A stretch of 62,000 nt of DNA, taken from assembly GCA_002633005.1 (NCBI GenBank), contig NMRA01000746.1:1755-63754 (forward strand). The letters are read 5' to 3'. How positions within the stretch are numbered: position 1 is the first letter of the stretch; the number at the start of each line of letters is the position of its first letter. The notes under the pieces are model-generated. The model did no database searches and was not told the DNA's origin. It was given only the letters and a program-made list of their open reading frames with translations. Shown piece after piece: positions 54,901-60,090 of the stretch. This stretch comes from Phoronis australis. Taxonomy: Eukaryota > Phoronida > Phoronidae. The position numbers and the translations under genes are program-made.

Positions 54901-57018
54901 TATAATGATATTAGACTCCTGTCTTTGCTTGTTGAATGGATATTTTAGGTGTCTACAGCACTTGTATTTCTGTACTATTGTTTCAGTATTAGATTGGAAA
55001 GTTAAATTCATCTTAAATAGAATTGCCAATTGAATGGAATCTGAAAATTTAAGGATGATTTTGTGTTACATTTCACTGGCGCTACAAGCCGAACATGATT
55101 TAAGAGACTTTAAAACACACGAGCAGATACCTTTGTTTCTTCTGACTGTCACGTGTGACAATTTTATTGGCTCTAACTCCAGTTTTTGTATCGTTTGTTC
55201 CTGTCATTCTGGTGTAATTGGCGTTGCTGTAATTTCCGTTTCAGATTGGTTGTCATAGATGACCTGCAAAACGAGTGTAGCAAACAAACTGAACATTTCG
55301 AAGAAGTCATAGATCTGTCTAGTAAGCCAGTCGACCCCCTGAACAGCCATATAGATTCAACAGCGCCACTCATAGCCTTCGCAGAGGACACTAGTTTAAA
55401 GACAGGTAGACCAATTGGCATGCAAACTAAAGCCGGAGTATTTCATAACCGTTCTTTAAGTGGTAAACGGGAGGCAAGTATACTTGTGGAACATGATCAC
55501 AGGGTGGCTGTCAAAAGTGTTTTTTGAGCTTTTTTGTTTAATTTTCTGAGTTTTACTTTTTAACTGATTCATTTGGAACACACATGCACACTCTGAAAGA
55601 ATCTTTATTGCGTGGAAAGTTTTTGAAGCCGTGCATGAAAAATATTCCTTCAAACTTGAGCCGTCTTTTGTGTGATGATGTAGCGTTGTGGTTTTGACGA
55701 CACTTGCCTCGCGTTTGAAATCATTTAGTTAATCATGAAATTCCGTGCTTGTATGCTTTGATTGTCCCATTTAAGTTCGGTACACGTTTGTCACTGTTTT
55801 GTTTTTGCATTTAGCTTTCTGTAGTGTTTTTGCAACGTTATGCGAGTCTTTTCTAGAGGGGAGTTGAGATACGAGAGATGCAGACCCGAGACAGCCAGAA
55901 AACTTTGGATGTCCTGGTTGTAATTTAAGTGCTTAATGTTGTGATAAGAATTGCTTTTTATGATTAGTTCACTACAAAAACATCGTTATTTCAGTATCTA
56001 TGCACTCCCTCACTGTCAGTAGATAAAATAAATATCCATTTGTTTTGGTGGTTGGTAACATCGTAAAATCTGTCCGATTTGGGTCAAGGGAAATTTCTTT
56101 TTCGTTTTTTACAGAAGGTAAATAACACCAAAATTTTGCACCGTAGCTACCATCTGATCTGATGTTTTTAGAAGTGTGTGCATTCACACTAAACAGAAAC
56201 GAAAGGAGATCAATTTTATGGCAATTCATTTTGTCCCAAATTGGTTAGATTATTTTGTAATTGCTTGTTACTATCTTGTGTGACCAAGTTACACAGTTCT
56301 ATCGAAATTGATGAACCTTGGGGTTTGGCAAGGATTTAGTGGTTGTGATTGACGTATTCCTTTATTGACAGGTCTTTGTTTTTAGCCTTTTATACAAAGT
56401 AAATAATGTGTATTTTCTGGAAGTATCCTGTAGAAGTTGATTTTTTACTTTATATAAGCTGCCATTAATTGGGAAACGTGACTGTGTCTGTTAAATAAAA
56501 CTTACCCAAGACAATGGTAACAATTATACGACCAAATTTCGTTTGTTTTAGATGAAATTTCAATAACACCGTTCCAATTTTCTAAATTATCAAGTTGTTC
56601 TGTTGCAACTTTGGATTTTTTATTCAGAAAAATCATAGAAGTCCTATTTTCGATTGCCTCTCGTGGCAAATTGAAACATTTTTAAAACAATTTTTTGAAA
56701 GATATTGGGGAACAGTGTATAAACCATAGTATATCAAAGTTTCACGTGAATCTGATCAACCGTTTCTGGAATATGATGTTCGGAGTTAGACAAATTGTAA
56801 CTTTTTACGGGTCCTTCATAACCTTGAACATGTTTCATGAAATGCCCTGTGTCCTGCACTACAAACTCTCAGCCTGCATACTGCATGCAGCGAGTTAGAC
56901 AAATGTGTGTAGATGGTAATAGCCCGCTGGCGTGTTTCAGTTAATAACACAATTTTACAAGTCAACACTGGTATTTTGCTGACACAATTTTCTTGGTATT
57001 TCAGATCTACTCTCGTGA
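4949..57018 (+). CDS. MAP7: MAP7/ensconsin family microtubule-associated protein (whole spliced gene, 14 coding exons)
   Basis: Joining the 14 exons listed separately gives 2766 nt, that is 921 codons plus stop, with every donor phase matching the next acceptor. The order follows vertebrate MAP7. There is a short N-terminus, then a first charged coiled coil (microtubule-binding region, exon 3), then an FGFGSCTPRF motif and a KRSLSQQNL motif (exon 4). A Ser/Pro/Arg-rich linker follows (exons 5-8), then a long Lys/Glu/Arg coiled coil typical of the MAP7 domain that binds kinesin-1 (exons 9-12, ending RLEMIMKRVK). The C-terminus has HFEEVIDL and PLIAFAED, like vertebrate FEEIINLP and NPILAFDD. 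MAP7 proteins act on cytoplasmic microtubules and recruit kinesin-1. I am sure of the family. The first and last exons and alternative splicing are less certain. It is a single family member, so MAP7 versus MAP7D cannot be decided. Confidence 0.88.
5484..5660 (+). repeat. Partial copy of the CCCTCGTTC/GGCTCCAAAAT repeat family
   Basis: It begins CCCTCGTTCG, continues with a CGAGGGGAAA block, and later shows GAGCCGATGTCGGGCTCCAAAAT. The same landmarks occur in order in the copy at 51378-51722, and in part at 33724-34022. It is shorter and more diverged than the other two. Confidence 0.55.
5666..5820 (+). repeat. tRNA-derived SINE, copy 1
   Basis: The head resembles a tRNA gene, with an A-box-like TGGCTCAGTGA (5678-5688) and a B-box-like GATTTGAATCC (5721-5731). 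A family-specific body follows, including GAGCATTGCACATAGGTGTCTC and CTCTGAGCTTGGTCTTACTG. A second copy lies in the opposite orientation at 36735-36897, sharing head and body. It ends in an A/T-rich GAATGAATGAAAA tail. Confidence 0.85.
9846..9935 (+). CDS. MAP7: MAP7 exon 2 (Ser/Thr-rich N-terminal segment)
   Basis: A strong acceptor (TTTCTTTTTTAG) precedes it and a strong donor (CAAG/GTAAGG) follows. It encodes GDHLASEPAGSQPLSSASS and then TTKSPLSKHQ, a low-complexity Ser-rich linker like the N-terminus of vertebrate MAP7. It enters and leaves in phase 1. The final G joins AT of exon 3, or of the microexon at 12028, to make Asp. Confidence 0.75.
12028..12048 (+). CDS. MAP7: Candidate 21-nt MAP7 microexon
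   Basis: An acceptor (CCTTTTCGTACAG) is followed by 21 nt and a perfect GTAAGT donor. It is phase 1 on both sides, so it can be included or skipped between exons 2 and 3 without changing frame. It would add seven residues, DRQHRQE before the junction residue. That resembles the DDRQRLARERREE stretch that leads into the first coiled coil of vertebrate MAP7. No transcript evidence is available. Confidence 0.4.
12531..12577 (+). repeat. Dispersed repeat sharing 26 bp with an inverted copy at 19560
   Basis: AAGAGGCATTATCTGAGAAA plus CCTGCA, followed shortly by GGCGGAGGCA, recurs as the reverse complement at 19561-19605. The exactness over about 26 bp indicates a shared mobile or duplicated ancestor. 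Element boundaries are not clear. Confidence 0.6.
13339..13744 (+). pseudogene. Decayed N-terminal exon of an invertebrate Cys/His-containing gene family
   Basis: An ATGGCGACC start opens a clear protein-like frame. It includes SEDVTKWKLLLNRAVFDEGS, then a Cys/His cluster (CPLHRNKFGVEFFPSKLC followed by YPDHGGKKKRRPKAP). Two TGA codons (13660 and 13666) then interrupt the frame. The same frame continues past them into LEEIRTERNVILPVGS and a GTATGC donor. From memory, uncharacterised proteins of corals, molluscs and amphioxus have this order: Cys/His segment, then LPVGSG. Both stops are one C-to-T change from CGA, consistent with CpG decay. The start uses an ATG with good context. It lies in MAP7 intron 2, is probably not functional, and has no known function. 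Confidence 0.6.
13771..15602. mobile_element. 1.8 kb palindromic (foldback) element with nested modules
   Basis: The ends are inverted copies of each other. Left 13771-13817 and right 15557-15602 share GTGAAAACG, then GCATTTTAAAAT and TGTC in order. Inside, a module built on CAAATGGCCAATAATCGACA, CGCAGACCCCGCA and GGGACACGAC is repeated in plus orientation up to about 14690. It then returns in the opposite orientation up to about 15250. GC content is far higher than in the flanks. No transposase-like frame is visible, so it is non-autonomous. Exact ends and target duplication are uncertain. Confidence 0.75.
15329..15421. repeat. 34-bp minisatellite, three units, inside the palindromic element
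   Basis: GGCCAGTGGAAGACAGGGGG starts at 15329, 15363 and 15397, a constant 34-bp spacing. The core is identical in all three units and the tail of each unit differs slightly. It has no counterpart in the left arm, so it breaks the symmetry of the host element. Confidence 0.9.
16352..17075 (+). pseudogene. C-terminal exon of the same invertebrate gene family, with a frameshift
   Basis: A pyrimidine-rich acceptor (CTAATTTTTTTCAG) precedes DDYKQMAEEVFGFSALEEGW and then ALKSVTKP. The frame breaks at a CCCC run (16432-16435) and resumes one frame over with RMSEGVMDFLTNMFNDGEKS, GQKADP and QISSFFSRLA. It ends with HPIMYGGENLCEML and a Cys-containing tail, stop at 17073. The GWALK ... GE.GKADP ... 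QI.FFSRLA ... HPI.Y..NLC order is one I recall from large invertebrate families of unknown function. One missing C would explain the break, so a sequencing error is possible. The exon starts in a phase that exon 2 of MAP7 could join, but nothing shows that it does. I infer a relic, paired with 13339-13744. Confidence 0.65.
19560..19612 (-). repeat. Inverted partner of the repeat at 12531
   Basis: TGCCTCCGCCGACC, then TGCAGGTTTTCTCAGATAAT and GCCTCTTAA, is the reverse complement of the 12531-12577 block apart from the spacer between the two cores. The flanks do not match. Confidence 0.6.
23087..23175. repeat. Small palindromic MITE, copy 1 (GAGAACCAGTTT core)
   Basis: TTTTGAGAACCAGTTT and AAACTGGTTCTCAAAA form an inverted pair around the loop GATGCTTGTCACTTAGTG. 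The same stem and a similar loop recur at 46668-46778 and 61483-61562. Outer arms also pair weakly. Confidence 0.75.
26803..27380. mobile_element. Foldback element built from 21-bp monomers, with 5-bp target duplication
   Basis: Ends CAAGGTACCTAAACTAC and GTAGTTTAGGTACCTTG are perfect inverted repeats. ATATA flanks both sides (26798-26802 and 27381-27385), as a target-site duplication. Each arm is a run of degenerate 21-bp monomers of the form GAGTCCGTTNCCCGTGTTTNT. The right arm contains a 126-bp unit (six monomers) twice, starting at 27134 and 27260, so it is longer than the left arm. The loop is near 27005-27042. Because 21 is a multiple of three, a frame inside reads as a 7-residue repeat. 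It is not a gene. Confidence 0.85.
28538..28935. repeat. GGGTATAAGCC/GGGCTTACACC repeat region, possible short TE
   Basis: The words GGGTATAAGCCTACCC, GGGTATAAGCTCACC, GTGTAAACCCACTTGC, AAAACCCACCC and GGGCTTACACC recur over 400 bp. The left end (CTTGGGTATAAGCC) and the right end read in reverse (CTTGGTGTAAGCC) match. A frame of 100 codons here has no recognisable content. Boundaries are approximate. Confidence 0.45.
29062..29294 (+). CDS. MAP7: MAP7 exon 3 (first coiled coil, microtubule-binding region)
   Basis: The acceptor TTTGCTTACAG precedes DAQKQREREERTRQFREKLA and the donor GAAG/GTAGGA follows. The segment is one uninterrupted charged helix with ERRAAVEERRKKQLEQEK near its end. It aligns by eye with RRRAAVEEKRRQRLEEDK of vertebrate MAP7, part of its N-terminal microtubule-binding coiled coil. 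It enters in phase 1 and leaves in phase 0. The 3' end of this exon appears to be the seed of the minisatellite that follows. Confidence 0.9.
29255..30240 (+). repeat. Purine-rich degenerate minisatellite overlapping the exon 3 donor
   Basis: About ten diverged units of roughly 85-100 bp share an order of landmarks: AGAGGA..AA, GGTTGGAGCAGG, GGAAGGTAGGAAG, TGATG.TGTTGATGTAAAA, then TGTGTCAT or GCTGTGT. The first unit contains the last codons of exon 3 and its real donor. Later units repeat GGAGCAGGG..AAGGTAGGAAG, so several look like copies of the exon end plus splice site. The minus-strand frames here (Ser/His/Pro-rich) are spurious. Confidence 0.8.
31795..32115 (-). repeat. Dispersed repeat, minus copy (partner at 51725)
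   Basis: TTGGCTGTCCCAAATTCAAG, ATCATTCACCTTG, GGCAGTGTCCGA and CCTAATTTTCAGAATCAAG appear in the reverse-complement order of the 51725-52005 sequence. Similarity runs over about 300 bp with many substitutions. No coding content is visible. Confidence 0.7.
33721..34022 (+). repeat. MITE-like repeat with GCCCTC ends, copy A
   Basis: It runs from CAATGCCCTCGTTCGAGGGG to GGATTGAGGGCCCTG, so the ends are inverted (CAGGGCCCTC-like). The interior, including GGAAAGGTGCATGTGCCTTCTGAG, AATATTTC and GTGAGTTACAAGTGATT, matches the copy at 51378-51722 in order. No coding capacity is seen. Confidence 0.75.
36735..36897 (-). repeat. tRNA-derived SINE, copy 2
   Basis: On the minus strand it reads GGAGACAATGTGGCTCACTGG (A box), then GGATCGAATCC (B box, 36829-36839 on plus), then the same body as copy 1 with GAGCATTGCACAAAGGTGTC and CTCTGAGCTCGGTCTTGCTA. 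This copy keeps a better B box than copy 1 and is therefore probably younger or less decayed. Confidence 0.88.
37745..38100 (+). repeat. Old dispersed repeat (partner at 56500)
   Basis: Landmarks shared in order with 56500-56822 are CCAAATTTC, GATGAAATTTCAA, GTC.TATTTTC.ATTG, AATTGAAACATT-like, GTTTCTG.GATA and GGGTCCTTCATAAC. Divergence is high, so this is an ancient element pair. Its type is unknown. Confidence 0.55.
39009..39077 (+). CDS. MAP7: Possible alternative first exon of MAP7
   Basis: GCCATGG gives a near-ideal Kozak ATG, preceded by an in-frame TAG (39000-39002). The 23-codon frame starts MDSGTSDSMSVDTCGSSVSD and ends in phase 0 at a GGTAAGAG donor. Exon 4 accepts phase 0, so this would make a shorter isoform lacking the first coiled coil. 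Ser/Asp-rich composition suits a disordered N-terminus. It is inferred from signals only. Confidence 0.35.
40144..40402 (+). CDS. MAP7: MAP7 exon 4 (end of first coiled coil and FGFGSCTPRF motif)
   Basis: The acceptor TGCGTTACTTTCAG precedes EKRDELLKKNQDRESRLEEM, which completes the first coiled coil. FGFGSCTPRF and TKRSLSQQNLARQ follow. Vertebrate MAP7 has a corresponding DRRSVSTMNLSK, and I recall FAFGSSTPR-type motifs in insect ensconsins. The donor is AAG/GTTTGC, weak at +3/+4 but phase-correct (phase 1). Confidence 0.88.
40403..43002 (+). other. MAP7 intron 4
   Basis: This is AT-rich sequence with a GT microsatellite at 42612-42690. A possible weak exon at about 41302 (reading GNAKLSRGGG) is discussed among the rejected items. 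I see nothing else. Confidence 0.5.
42612..42690. repeat. (GT)n/(GTGC)n microsatellite
   Basis: A nearly continuous GT run is interrupted by GC steps (GTGCGTGCGTGC). The His/Thr-rich minus-strand frame across it is an artefact. Confidence 0.95.
43003..43140 (+). CDS. MAP7: MAP7 exon 5 (basic Ser/Thr-rich linker)
   Basis: The acceptor CATCTCCACAACAG precedes AKGDRLLQSKRKVYSKSTTN and then LSMRRTKE. SKSTTNLS parallels ARSKSTAALSG of vertebrate MAP7. The exon ends CCCCCCG/GTAAGG, a strong donor. It is phase 1 at both ends. Confidence 0.82.
43141..44483 (+). other. MAP7 intron 5
   Basis: AT-rich. Near its 3' end (44335-44390) there are three short imperfect repeats of CCGTCTGCTTTTGG. No coding exon or mobile element is recognised. 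Confidence 0.5.
44484..44684 (+). CDS. MAP7: MAP7 exon 6 (Arg/Ser/Pro-rich linker)
   Basis: The acceptor CTGGTCTCTTCTAG and donor AGAG/GTAAAC bound a frame reading APRYYPPRHCCVDSIPVTPT, and later RRQRPHSVAGRLSVSHIMRS and TTPRQGRSTERR. It is rich in Arg, Ser and Pro, like the disordered middle of MAP7 proteins. It is phase 1 at both ends and CpG-rich compared with the introns around it. Confidence 0.8.
44685..45318 (+). other. MAP7 intron 6
   Basis: A 634-nt AT-rich intron. No repeat or exon is seen in it. Confidence 0.6.
45319..45584 (+). CDS. MAP7: MAP7 exon 7 (basic linker with an internal repeat)
   Basis: The acceptor GGATTTTCAG precedes AASAQAKRSRSSDLRKSVPL. The exon contains two similar blocks: SVPLPENLKKSIDRLSSPK and VKPLPESVKRTVERLNKAK. 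This duplicated PLPE..K..(I/V)(D/E)RL unit is a short internal repeat. It enters in phase 1 and leaves in phase 0 at AAG/GTTTGT. Confidence 0.85.
45922..45982. repeat. (CA)n microsatellite
   Basis: An almost pure CA run of about 60 bp with one CGCG interruption near 45969-45972. Confidence 0.97.
46668..46778. repeat. Small palindromic MITE, copy 2
   Basis: This is the most complete copy. The outer arms AATAGTCACCTAC and GTAAGTGACTATT pair, and the inner arms TCGAGAACCAGTTTT and AAAACTGGTTCTCGA pair, giving about 43 bp of inverted repeat per side. The loop ATGCCTGTTATTTAGTGGAC is close to that of the copy at 61483. Confidence 0.85.
48274..48312 (+). CDS. MAP7: MAP7 exon 8 (39-nt small exon)
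   Basis: The acceptor CCTCCTGTTTTACAG precedes GPVKAVPVQMVKK and a GTGTGT donor follows. It is phase 0 on both sides, so it can be skipped. The peptide resembles the PPGSVKAAPAQV region of vertebrate MAP7. Its small size makes it less certain than its neighbours. Confidence 0.6.
48313..48822 (+). other. MAP7 intron 8
   Basis: A 510-nt intron. Nothing beyond its splice signals is recognised. Confidence 0.55.
48823..49289 (+). CDS. MAP7: MAP7 exon 9 (Lys/Pro-rich linker leading into the second coiled coil)
   Basis: The acceptor TTTGTATTCTTTAG precedes VPKPKESPSKTPHKEGTPPV. A long disordered Lys/Pro/Ser stretch follows (TPPESPAHKAAKS, PSKKPTEKTSPPPKQSEEK). From about residue 120 of the exon it becomes a charged helix (EEYKAKMAEKRRQAREKAER, EAELKRQQEEELR). 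That start corresponds to EEATRLLAEKRRLAREQRE of the vertebrate MAP7 domain. The donor GAG/GTATGT leaves phase 2. Confidence 0.9.
50054..50433 (+). repeat. Diverged direct duplication, offset 224 bp
   Basis: GAAGCA..AT, TTTGAACTTTAAATTACGTA, GTTGTGTTACTTGCCA, GTACTAAGATGAATT and GGATTGCTTTTGTGT recur in the same order 224 bp downstream (for example GGATTGCTTTTGTGT at 50188 and 50412). The two units have diverged by many substitutions. Confidence 0.8.
51378..51722 (+). repeat. MITE-like repeat with GCCCTC ends, copy B
   Basis: It runs from CAGGGCCCTCGTTCATCCGA to GATTGAGGGCACTG, with inverted ends. The interior matches copy A (33721-34022). It also contains GGCCGATATTCGGCTCCAAAAT, which links it to the partial copy at 5484. 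Confidence 0.78.
51725..52030 (+). repeat. Dispersed repeat, plus copy
   Basis: This is the reverse complement of the 31795-32115 sequence over TGGGACACTGTG, AATTCTGAAAATTGGGATAT, GGTGAATGGTTG and TTAAATTTGGGACAGCCA. It ends about 80 bp before exon 10. Confidence 0.7.
52113..52293 (+). CDS. MAP7: MAP7 exon 10 (second coiled coil)
   Basis: The acceptor CCCTTTGTATCAG precedes RQEEERRQREEEEHRRMVEE and then QTRLAEEARRAEEERLQKAI. It is an unbroken Glu/Arg/Lys helix in the centre of the kinesin-1-binding MAP7 domain. It enters in phase 2 and leaves in phase 0 at GCT/GTATGT. Confidence 0.9.
52294..53248 (+). other. MAP7 intron 10
   Basis: A 955-nt AT-rich intron. No repeat or exon is recognised. 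Confidence 0.55.
53249..53353 (+). CDS. MAP7: MAP7 exon 11 (second coiled coil, 35 codons)
   Basis: The acceptor GTTTTCAATAG precedes KEEAEKKAREEAERLELERQ and then ERAKKEEEERQERRK. It is phase 0 at both ends, 105 nt, exactly five 21-residue-like heptad groups. The donor AAG/GTGGGG is weak, and frame read-through would stop after 16 residues. Confidence 0.88.
53354..53914 (+). other. MAP7 intron 11
   Basis: A 561-nt intron. No feature is seen apart from the splice sites. Confidence 0.55.
53915..54477 (+). CDS. MAP7: MAP7 exon 12 (end of coiled coil and acidic Ser/Asn-rich tail)
   Basis: The acceptor TTTATTTCATAG precedes RLEMIMKRVKTD, which closely matches RLEEIMKRTRRTE at the end of the vertebrate MAP7 domain. 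An acidic, Ser/Asn/Asp-rich disordered tail follows (SPLLQNLLGKRSMPDKLCQL, then NGDSSTPPVNGSGDSQMNG). The donor A/GTGAGT leaves phase 2. Reading through would stop immediately (TGA), so splicing is needed. Confidence 0.9.
54478..55244 (+). other. MAP7 intron 12
   Basis: A 767-nt AT-rich intron. No exon or repeat is recognised. Confidence 0.55.
55245..55405 (+). CDS. MAP7: MAP7 exon 13 (conserved C-terminal motifs)
   Basis: The acceptor TTTCCGTTTCAG precedes LVVIDDLQNECSKQTEHFEE, then VIDLSSKPVDPLN and APLIAFAEDTSLKT. The EHFEEVIDL and PLIAFAED motifs match NENFEEIINLP and NPILAFDDEGTL of vertebrate MAP7. The donor ACAG/GTAGAC leaves phase 1. Without splicing, the frame continues 40 codons to a TGA at 55525. 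Confidence 0.88.
55406..57004 (+). other. MAP7 intron 13
   Basis: It contains an old dispersed repeat (56500-56822) and AATAAA signals at 56027 and 56494. Those signals could serve a transcript that fails to splice exon 13. Confidence 0.5.
56500..56822 (+). repeat. Old dispersed repeat (partner at 37745)
   Basis: It shares CCAAATTTCGTTT, GATGAAATTTCAA, GTCCTATTTTCGATTG, CCGTTTCTGGAATA and GGGTCCTTCATAAC in order with 37745-38100. Both lie in plus orientation. Divergence is high. Confidence 0.55.
57005..57018 (+). CDS. MAP7: MAP7 exon 14 (terminal, short C-terminus DLLS)
   Basis: The acceptor TTTTCTTGGTATTTCAG precedes ATCTACTCTCGTGA. Joined in phase 1 to exon 13 it gives DLLS and a TGA stop at 57016-57018. 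The total reading frame then closes cleanly. An overlapping long frame in another phase (57005-57232) complicates the choice. Confidence 0.5.
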
Positions 57019-57232
57019 TTTTTGTCTCGTGCATTGTAATAATGAACTAAAAGGATTAAGGCAAACAAACCTCTCGATCGAACATCTTTGGCAGAACGCA
57101 GAACATGTCATGGAGGCTAGACAAGCAGCTCTGCTGGAAGTACTGGAGGATTGTGGGATAGGAGAGGGTGACGACGACAGTGAAAGTGAGGAGGCTCAAA
57201 TCTGGCACATGGTGCAGGGCGACACACCATAG
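57005..57232 (+). CDS. Alternative frame of the terminal exon (acidic, unrecognised protein segment)
   Basis: Read in phase 0 from the same acceptor, the exon encodes a protein-like segment, GLRQTNLSIEHLWQNAEHVM, then EARQAALLEVLEDCGIGEGD and SESEEAQIWHMVQ. TAG lies at 57230. A phase-0 donor is needed. One candidate is GGA/GTATTT near 55440, after a read-through of the exon 13 donor. I do not recognise the segment. It may be an alternative MAP7 C-terminus, the last exon of another gene, or chance coding in a 3'UTR. Confidence 0.35.
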   Translation: MYSRDFCLVHCNNELKGLRQTNLSIEHLWQNAEHVMEARQAALLEVLEDCGIGEGDDDSESEEAQIWHMVQGDTP

Positions 57233-59449
57233 TTGGTGTGATTGAACTTTCTGGTGCTGTCTCGTGGTTTGCCATGGCGCTATGGAGTTAGTTGAAAGTG
57301 CATTCTCATGGAAAGAGATATATTTATGGGTACATGTTGAAAACTAGTCTGTTTTGTTTGGGGAAATACGACCTCAGATTGTATGTTGCATTTTTCGTCG
57401 CTATTTTGGTCAGGACTGTAGCGCTGCAGATCAATGGATTACATGTTGGTGTGAGTTTAAGAAATGTCTTTTGGAGCCTTCTGTTGTCACGTTTCTGTAT
57501 CTGCTGTCACCATTATTAGGCCTGCAAGGGTTCGTGAGGATGTAGGCAATGATGTGAACGTTGGGTGTTCAGTCAAAAATTACACTTTTTAAACAACCAA
57601 CTGAAAACCGTTAATGTCTTGGGGAAACAACAAAATATCACCATAGTTGCCTCACTCTGTGTTGACGTCTTCGGATAAGTGAAGAGGAAATTTGTAGGAA
57701 ACTTTGACAAATCATTTTTTGTCATGCCAAAATGAACTCCCCTCTTCTTTGTTCAGTTGTCTAGTAAGGTTCACATTCCATGACAGTGTAGTCCAGTGAT
57801 GGTTCATTGTCATTATTAGCCGTGCTTGTGGTCACAGACATCATGTGCTTTTGGTTTGACGTGTCTATGTGGTGTTGATAGCTGCATGTTTTTCTCAACC
57901 AAATTTAATAATTATTCGTTATGTAATGTGGCCATGCATACATGTCCACTGGGTAGATGTGTCGACTCCTGTCGCCGATCTGGTGTCATTTAACATTGAT
58001 GCAGTTCTCTTTGTTATGAAGTCAGTGGTAACTTGGAATGTAGGATTTGTTAGTCATTCACAAACAGGTGCATTCATGTCTACTATGGATATGAATTGGA
58101 TATCTGCTACCTAACCAGTTATAGGTCACTGCTGTGAACCTGGTCCCATTTTACTAATGTATACATCCATTTCATGTGACACGTCATACAAGAATTTGTA
58201 AATTAGTTCAGTTATCAGTTTCAAGACCAGAGAAGTAACCCATATTGTTAACGTAACTGTACTTTATCTCATAGCGAGTCAACGCAATGACTCCATTATT
58301 GTCTAAGCTGGTTTTCTTTATACCTATATTATTATTATTATTATTGGTGCTTTTATTTAACATTTTGTTGCTCAGGTTAATAGCTTAACGTCCCAAGTAT
58401 CTGGGTATTGGGATAAAACCTAGGTTTCTAACTTGTTAACCGACATGGCCAGATCAAAATGTCTATTTGAAGGATGTCATGGCGACAATCAAAAAGATAA
58501 ACTGCATCTTTATTTATTATCAACCCAAACAGTAAACTTTGTAGAGCAACAAATTATTAATGATTATGTGTTGGAATTGTCTCGTGTCTCAGCGGATAGA
58601 TATCTGCTGGGCAGTGAATGGAATGTAGGCTGTTGTGAATACCTTCTTTTTGACTGCCTTGGTGGTATGTAATCATGATAAAGCTTTCTATATGTTCTCA
58701 ATAAAGTGATAATTTGAGGTCTTCATGAATATTCATTCACAATATGTAGCTAAACTCTCTTAAAGGGTCGTTGTTTTATGGCTGGAAAAGGCATTTCTGG
58801 GATTGACCTTTCACCAGTATTTTGAGCGACAGCTTAACTGACCAATCAGAAAACATCATTCTTGACACACCTTCATTTCCAAGCTGCCATTTTACCTGAC
58901 AAACAACATTTTGTCAAGTAAAACTTATTACTTGCCGACTTTTAGCAAGGGGATGGATCTTGCGGTAAGCCAGTTGTTGTTGGTCAGAACCAGATAGTAT
59001 TTTTGAAGTTATTAGCTTTGATCATAGCTATAGAACAAAACTTGAGATTTTATTACAAATCGCCACTATCTGCCAGACCTCTAAAATCAAAACTGGTGAC
59101 AACCAACTAAATGCGCTAGTTCTGTTTAGTGCGATGAAGCTCCTCACCAGATTGTGGCTGTGATGGTTTGAATCTATGCTAGGGTTGATGTAAAAACTGT
59201 CACTTCTCGACAATAACGTTACTTTAAGTCTAGATTTCAACTTCAAGGAAAACTGCAATTTAGTAGGTTAACCCCCAAGAGGGCAACTTGTACACATGGC
59301 ATCGTCGTGGTTCCAAGTGCCTGATTTATAGTTGCAGGCTGACCGAAAACAGCACCCATAACTTAAAAAACTACCATTTTCCTGAAGTTTCCGAGTTGCG
59401 ATAATATCAAATAAATGCCAATTGAACAACAAAATTCAATGGACATTCC
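57019..59449. other. Intergenic region between convergent genes (includes MAP7 3'UTR)
   Basis: No further gene is supported. A polyadenylation signal AATAAA on plus (58700-58705) is a candidate end for MAP7 transcripts. A short (ATT)n run is at about 58327-58346. The region separates two genes transcribed toward each other. Confidence 0.5.
58700..58705 (+). terminator. Candidate polyadenylation signal for the plus-strand gene
   Basis: AATAAA followed by a T/G-rich stretch (GTGATAATTTGAGGTCTTC). It would give a long 3'UTR of about 1.7 kb after the proposed stop. Distance makes it uncertain. Confidence 0.3.
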
Positions 59450-59454
59450 AACAC

Positions 59455-59460
59455 TTTATT
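59455..59460 (-). terminator. Candidate polyadenylation signal for the katanin gene
   Basis: TTTATT on plus is AATAAA on minus, about 1.2 kb after the katanin stop codon. It is the clearest signal on that strand downstream of the gene. Confidence 0.4.
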
Positions 59461-59929
59461 ATACACACGTCACATCAGTCAATTCCTAAATTTACATAAG
59501 CAGCACAATGCAATCATCACAGCACATTTCACATTCACTTGCATAAACCAGCCTATAATCTAACTGAACATTTGAACCCTACAACTGATAAGCCAATGAG
59601 CAAGGAGTGTTGCAAATTACAAATAGACGACGCACCATTCATAATATTTTAACATCATGATATAAGATGACGTGGAGTTCATGTGCACAGTAAACATCAA
59701 TTTGAACATCAAACCACTTCAAAAATGATGAACGTATCTGTCACTGTAGTGTAACACACTAAGCCACAATGTCTTAGTTGTCTACAATTTACTGTGCATG
59801 AAAAGCACAAGCCAACAGGCTCATTTATAGAGCGAGATACTAGCAAAAAATTATGGTTTATGAATCGATAACAGACTTTATTTGCCATTCAACCGTTTCA
59901 CCGACGGCCATTTTGCTAGTCCGCACTTA

Positions 59930-60090
59930 TAAGGACACGAGGTTAATTGCCCAACTTAAAACAAAACTAAAGTAAAAAACTTAAGATCACTTTCTTAGAA
60001 CAAATTTAAGACAAATTGAAGTTTTATCTTAAAATTGACTTAAATTTAAGATTTGTCTTAGCTAAGTCAGTTTTCTTGGAACGGGCCCTA
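59930..60090 (-). repeat. TTAAG-rich short repeat ending GGGCCCGTTCCAAGAAAA
   Basis: On minus it starts GGGCCCGTTCCAAGAAAACT, then runs of CTTAAAT, TCTTAAA and AAGTTTT, and ends near CCTCGTGTCC. From memory, GGGCCCGTTC-started, TTAAG-rich units are common short repeats in marine invertebrate genomes. Only one copy is in this window. Confidence 0.45.

Noticed and set aside
58433-58672. 79-codon frame starting MLTDMARSKCLFEGCHGD
   Set aside because: No splice or promoter context, no recognised family, and composition typical of random AT-rich DNA.
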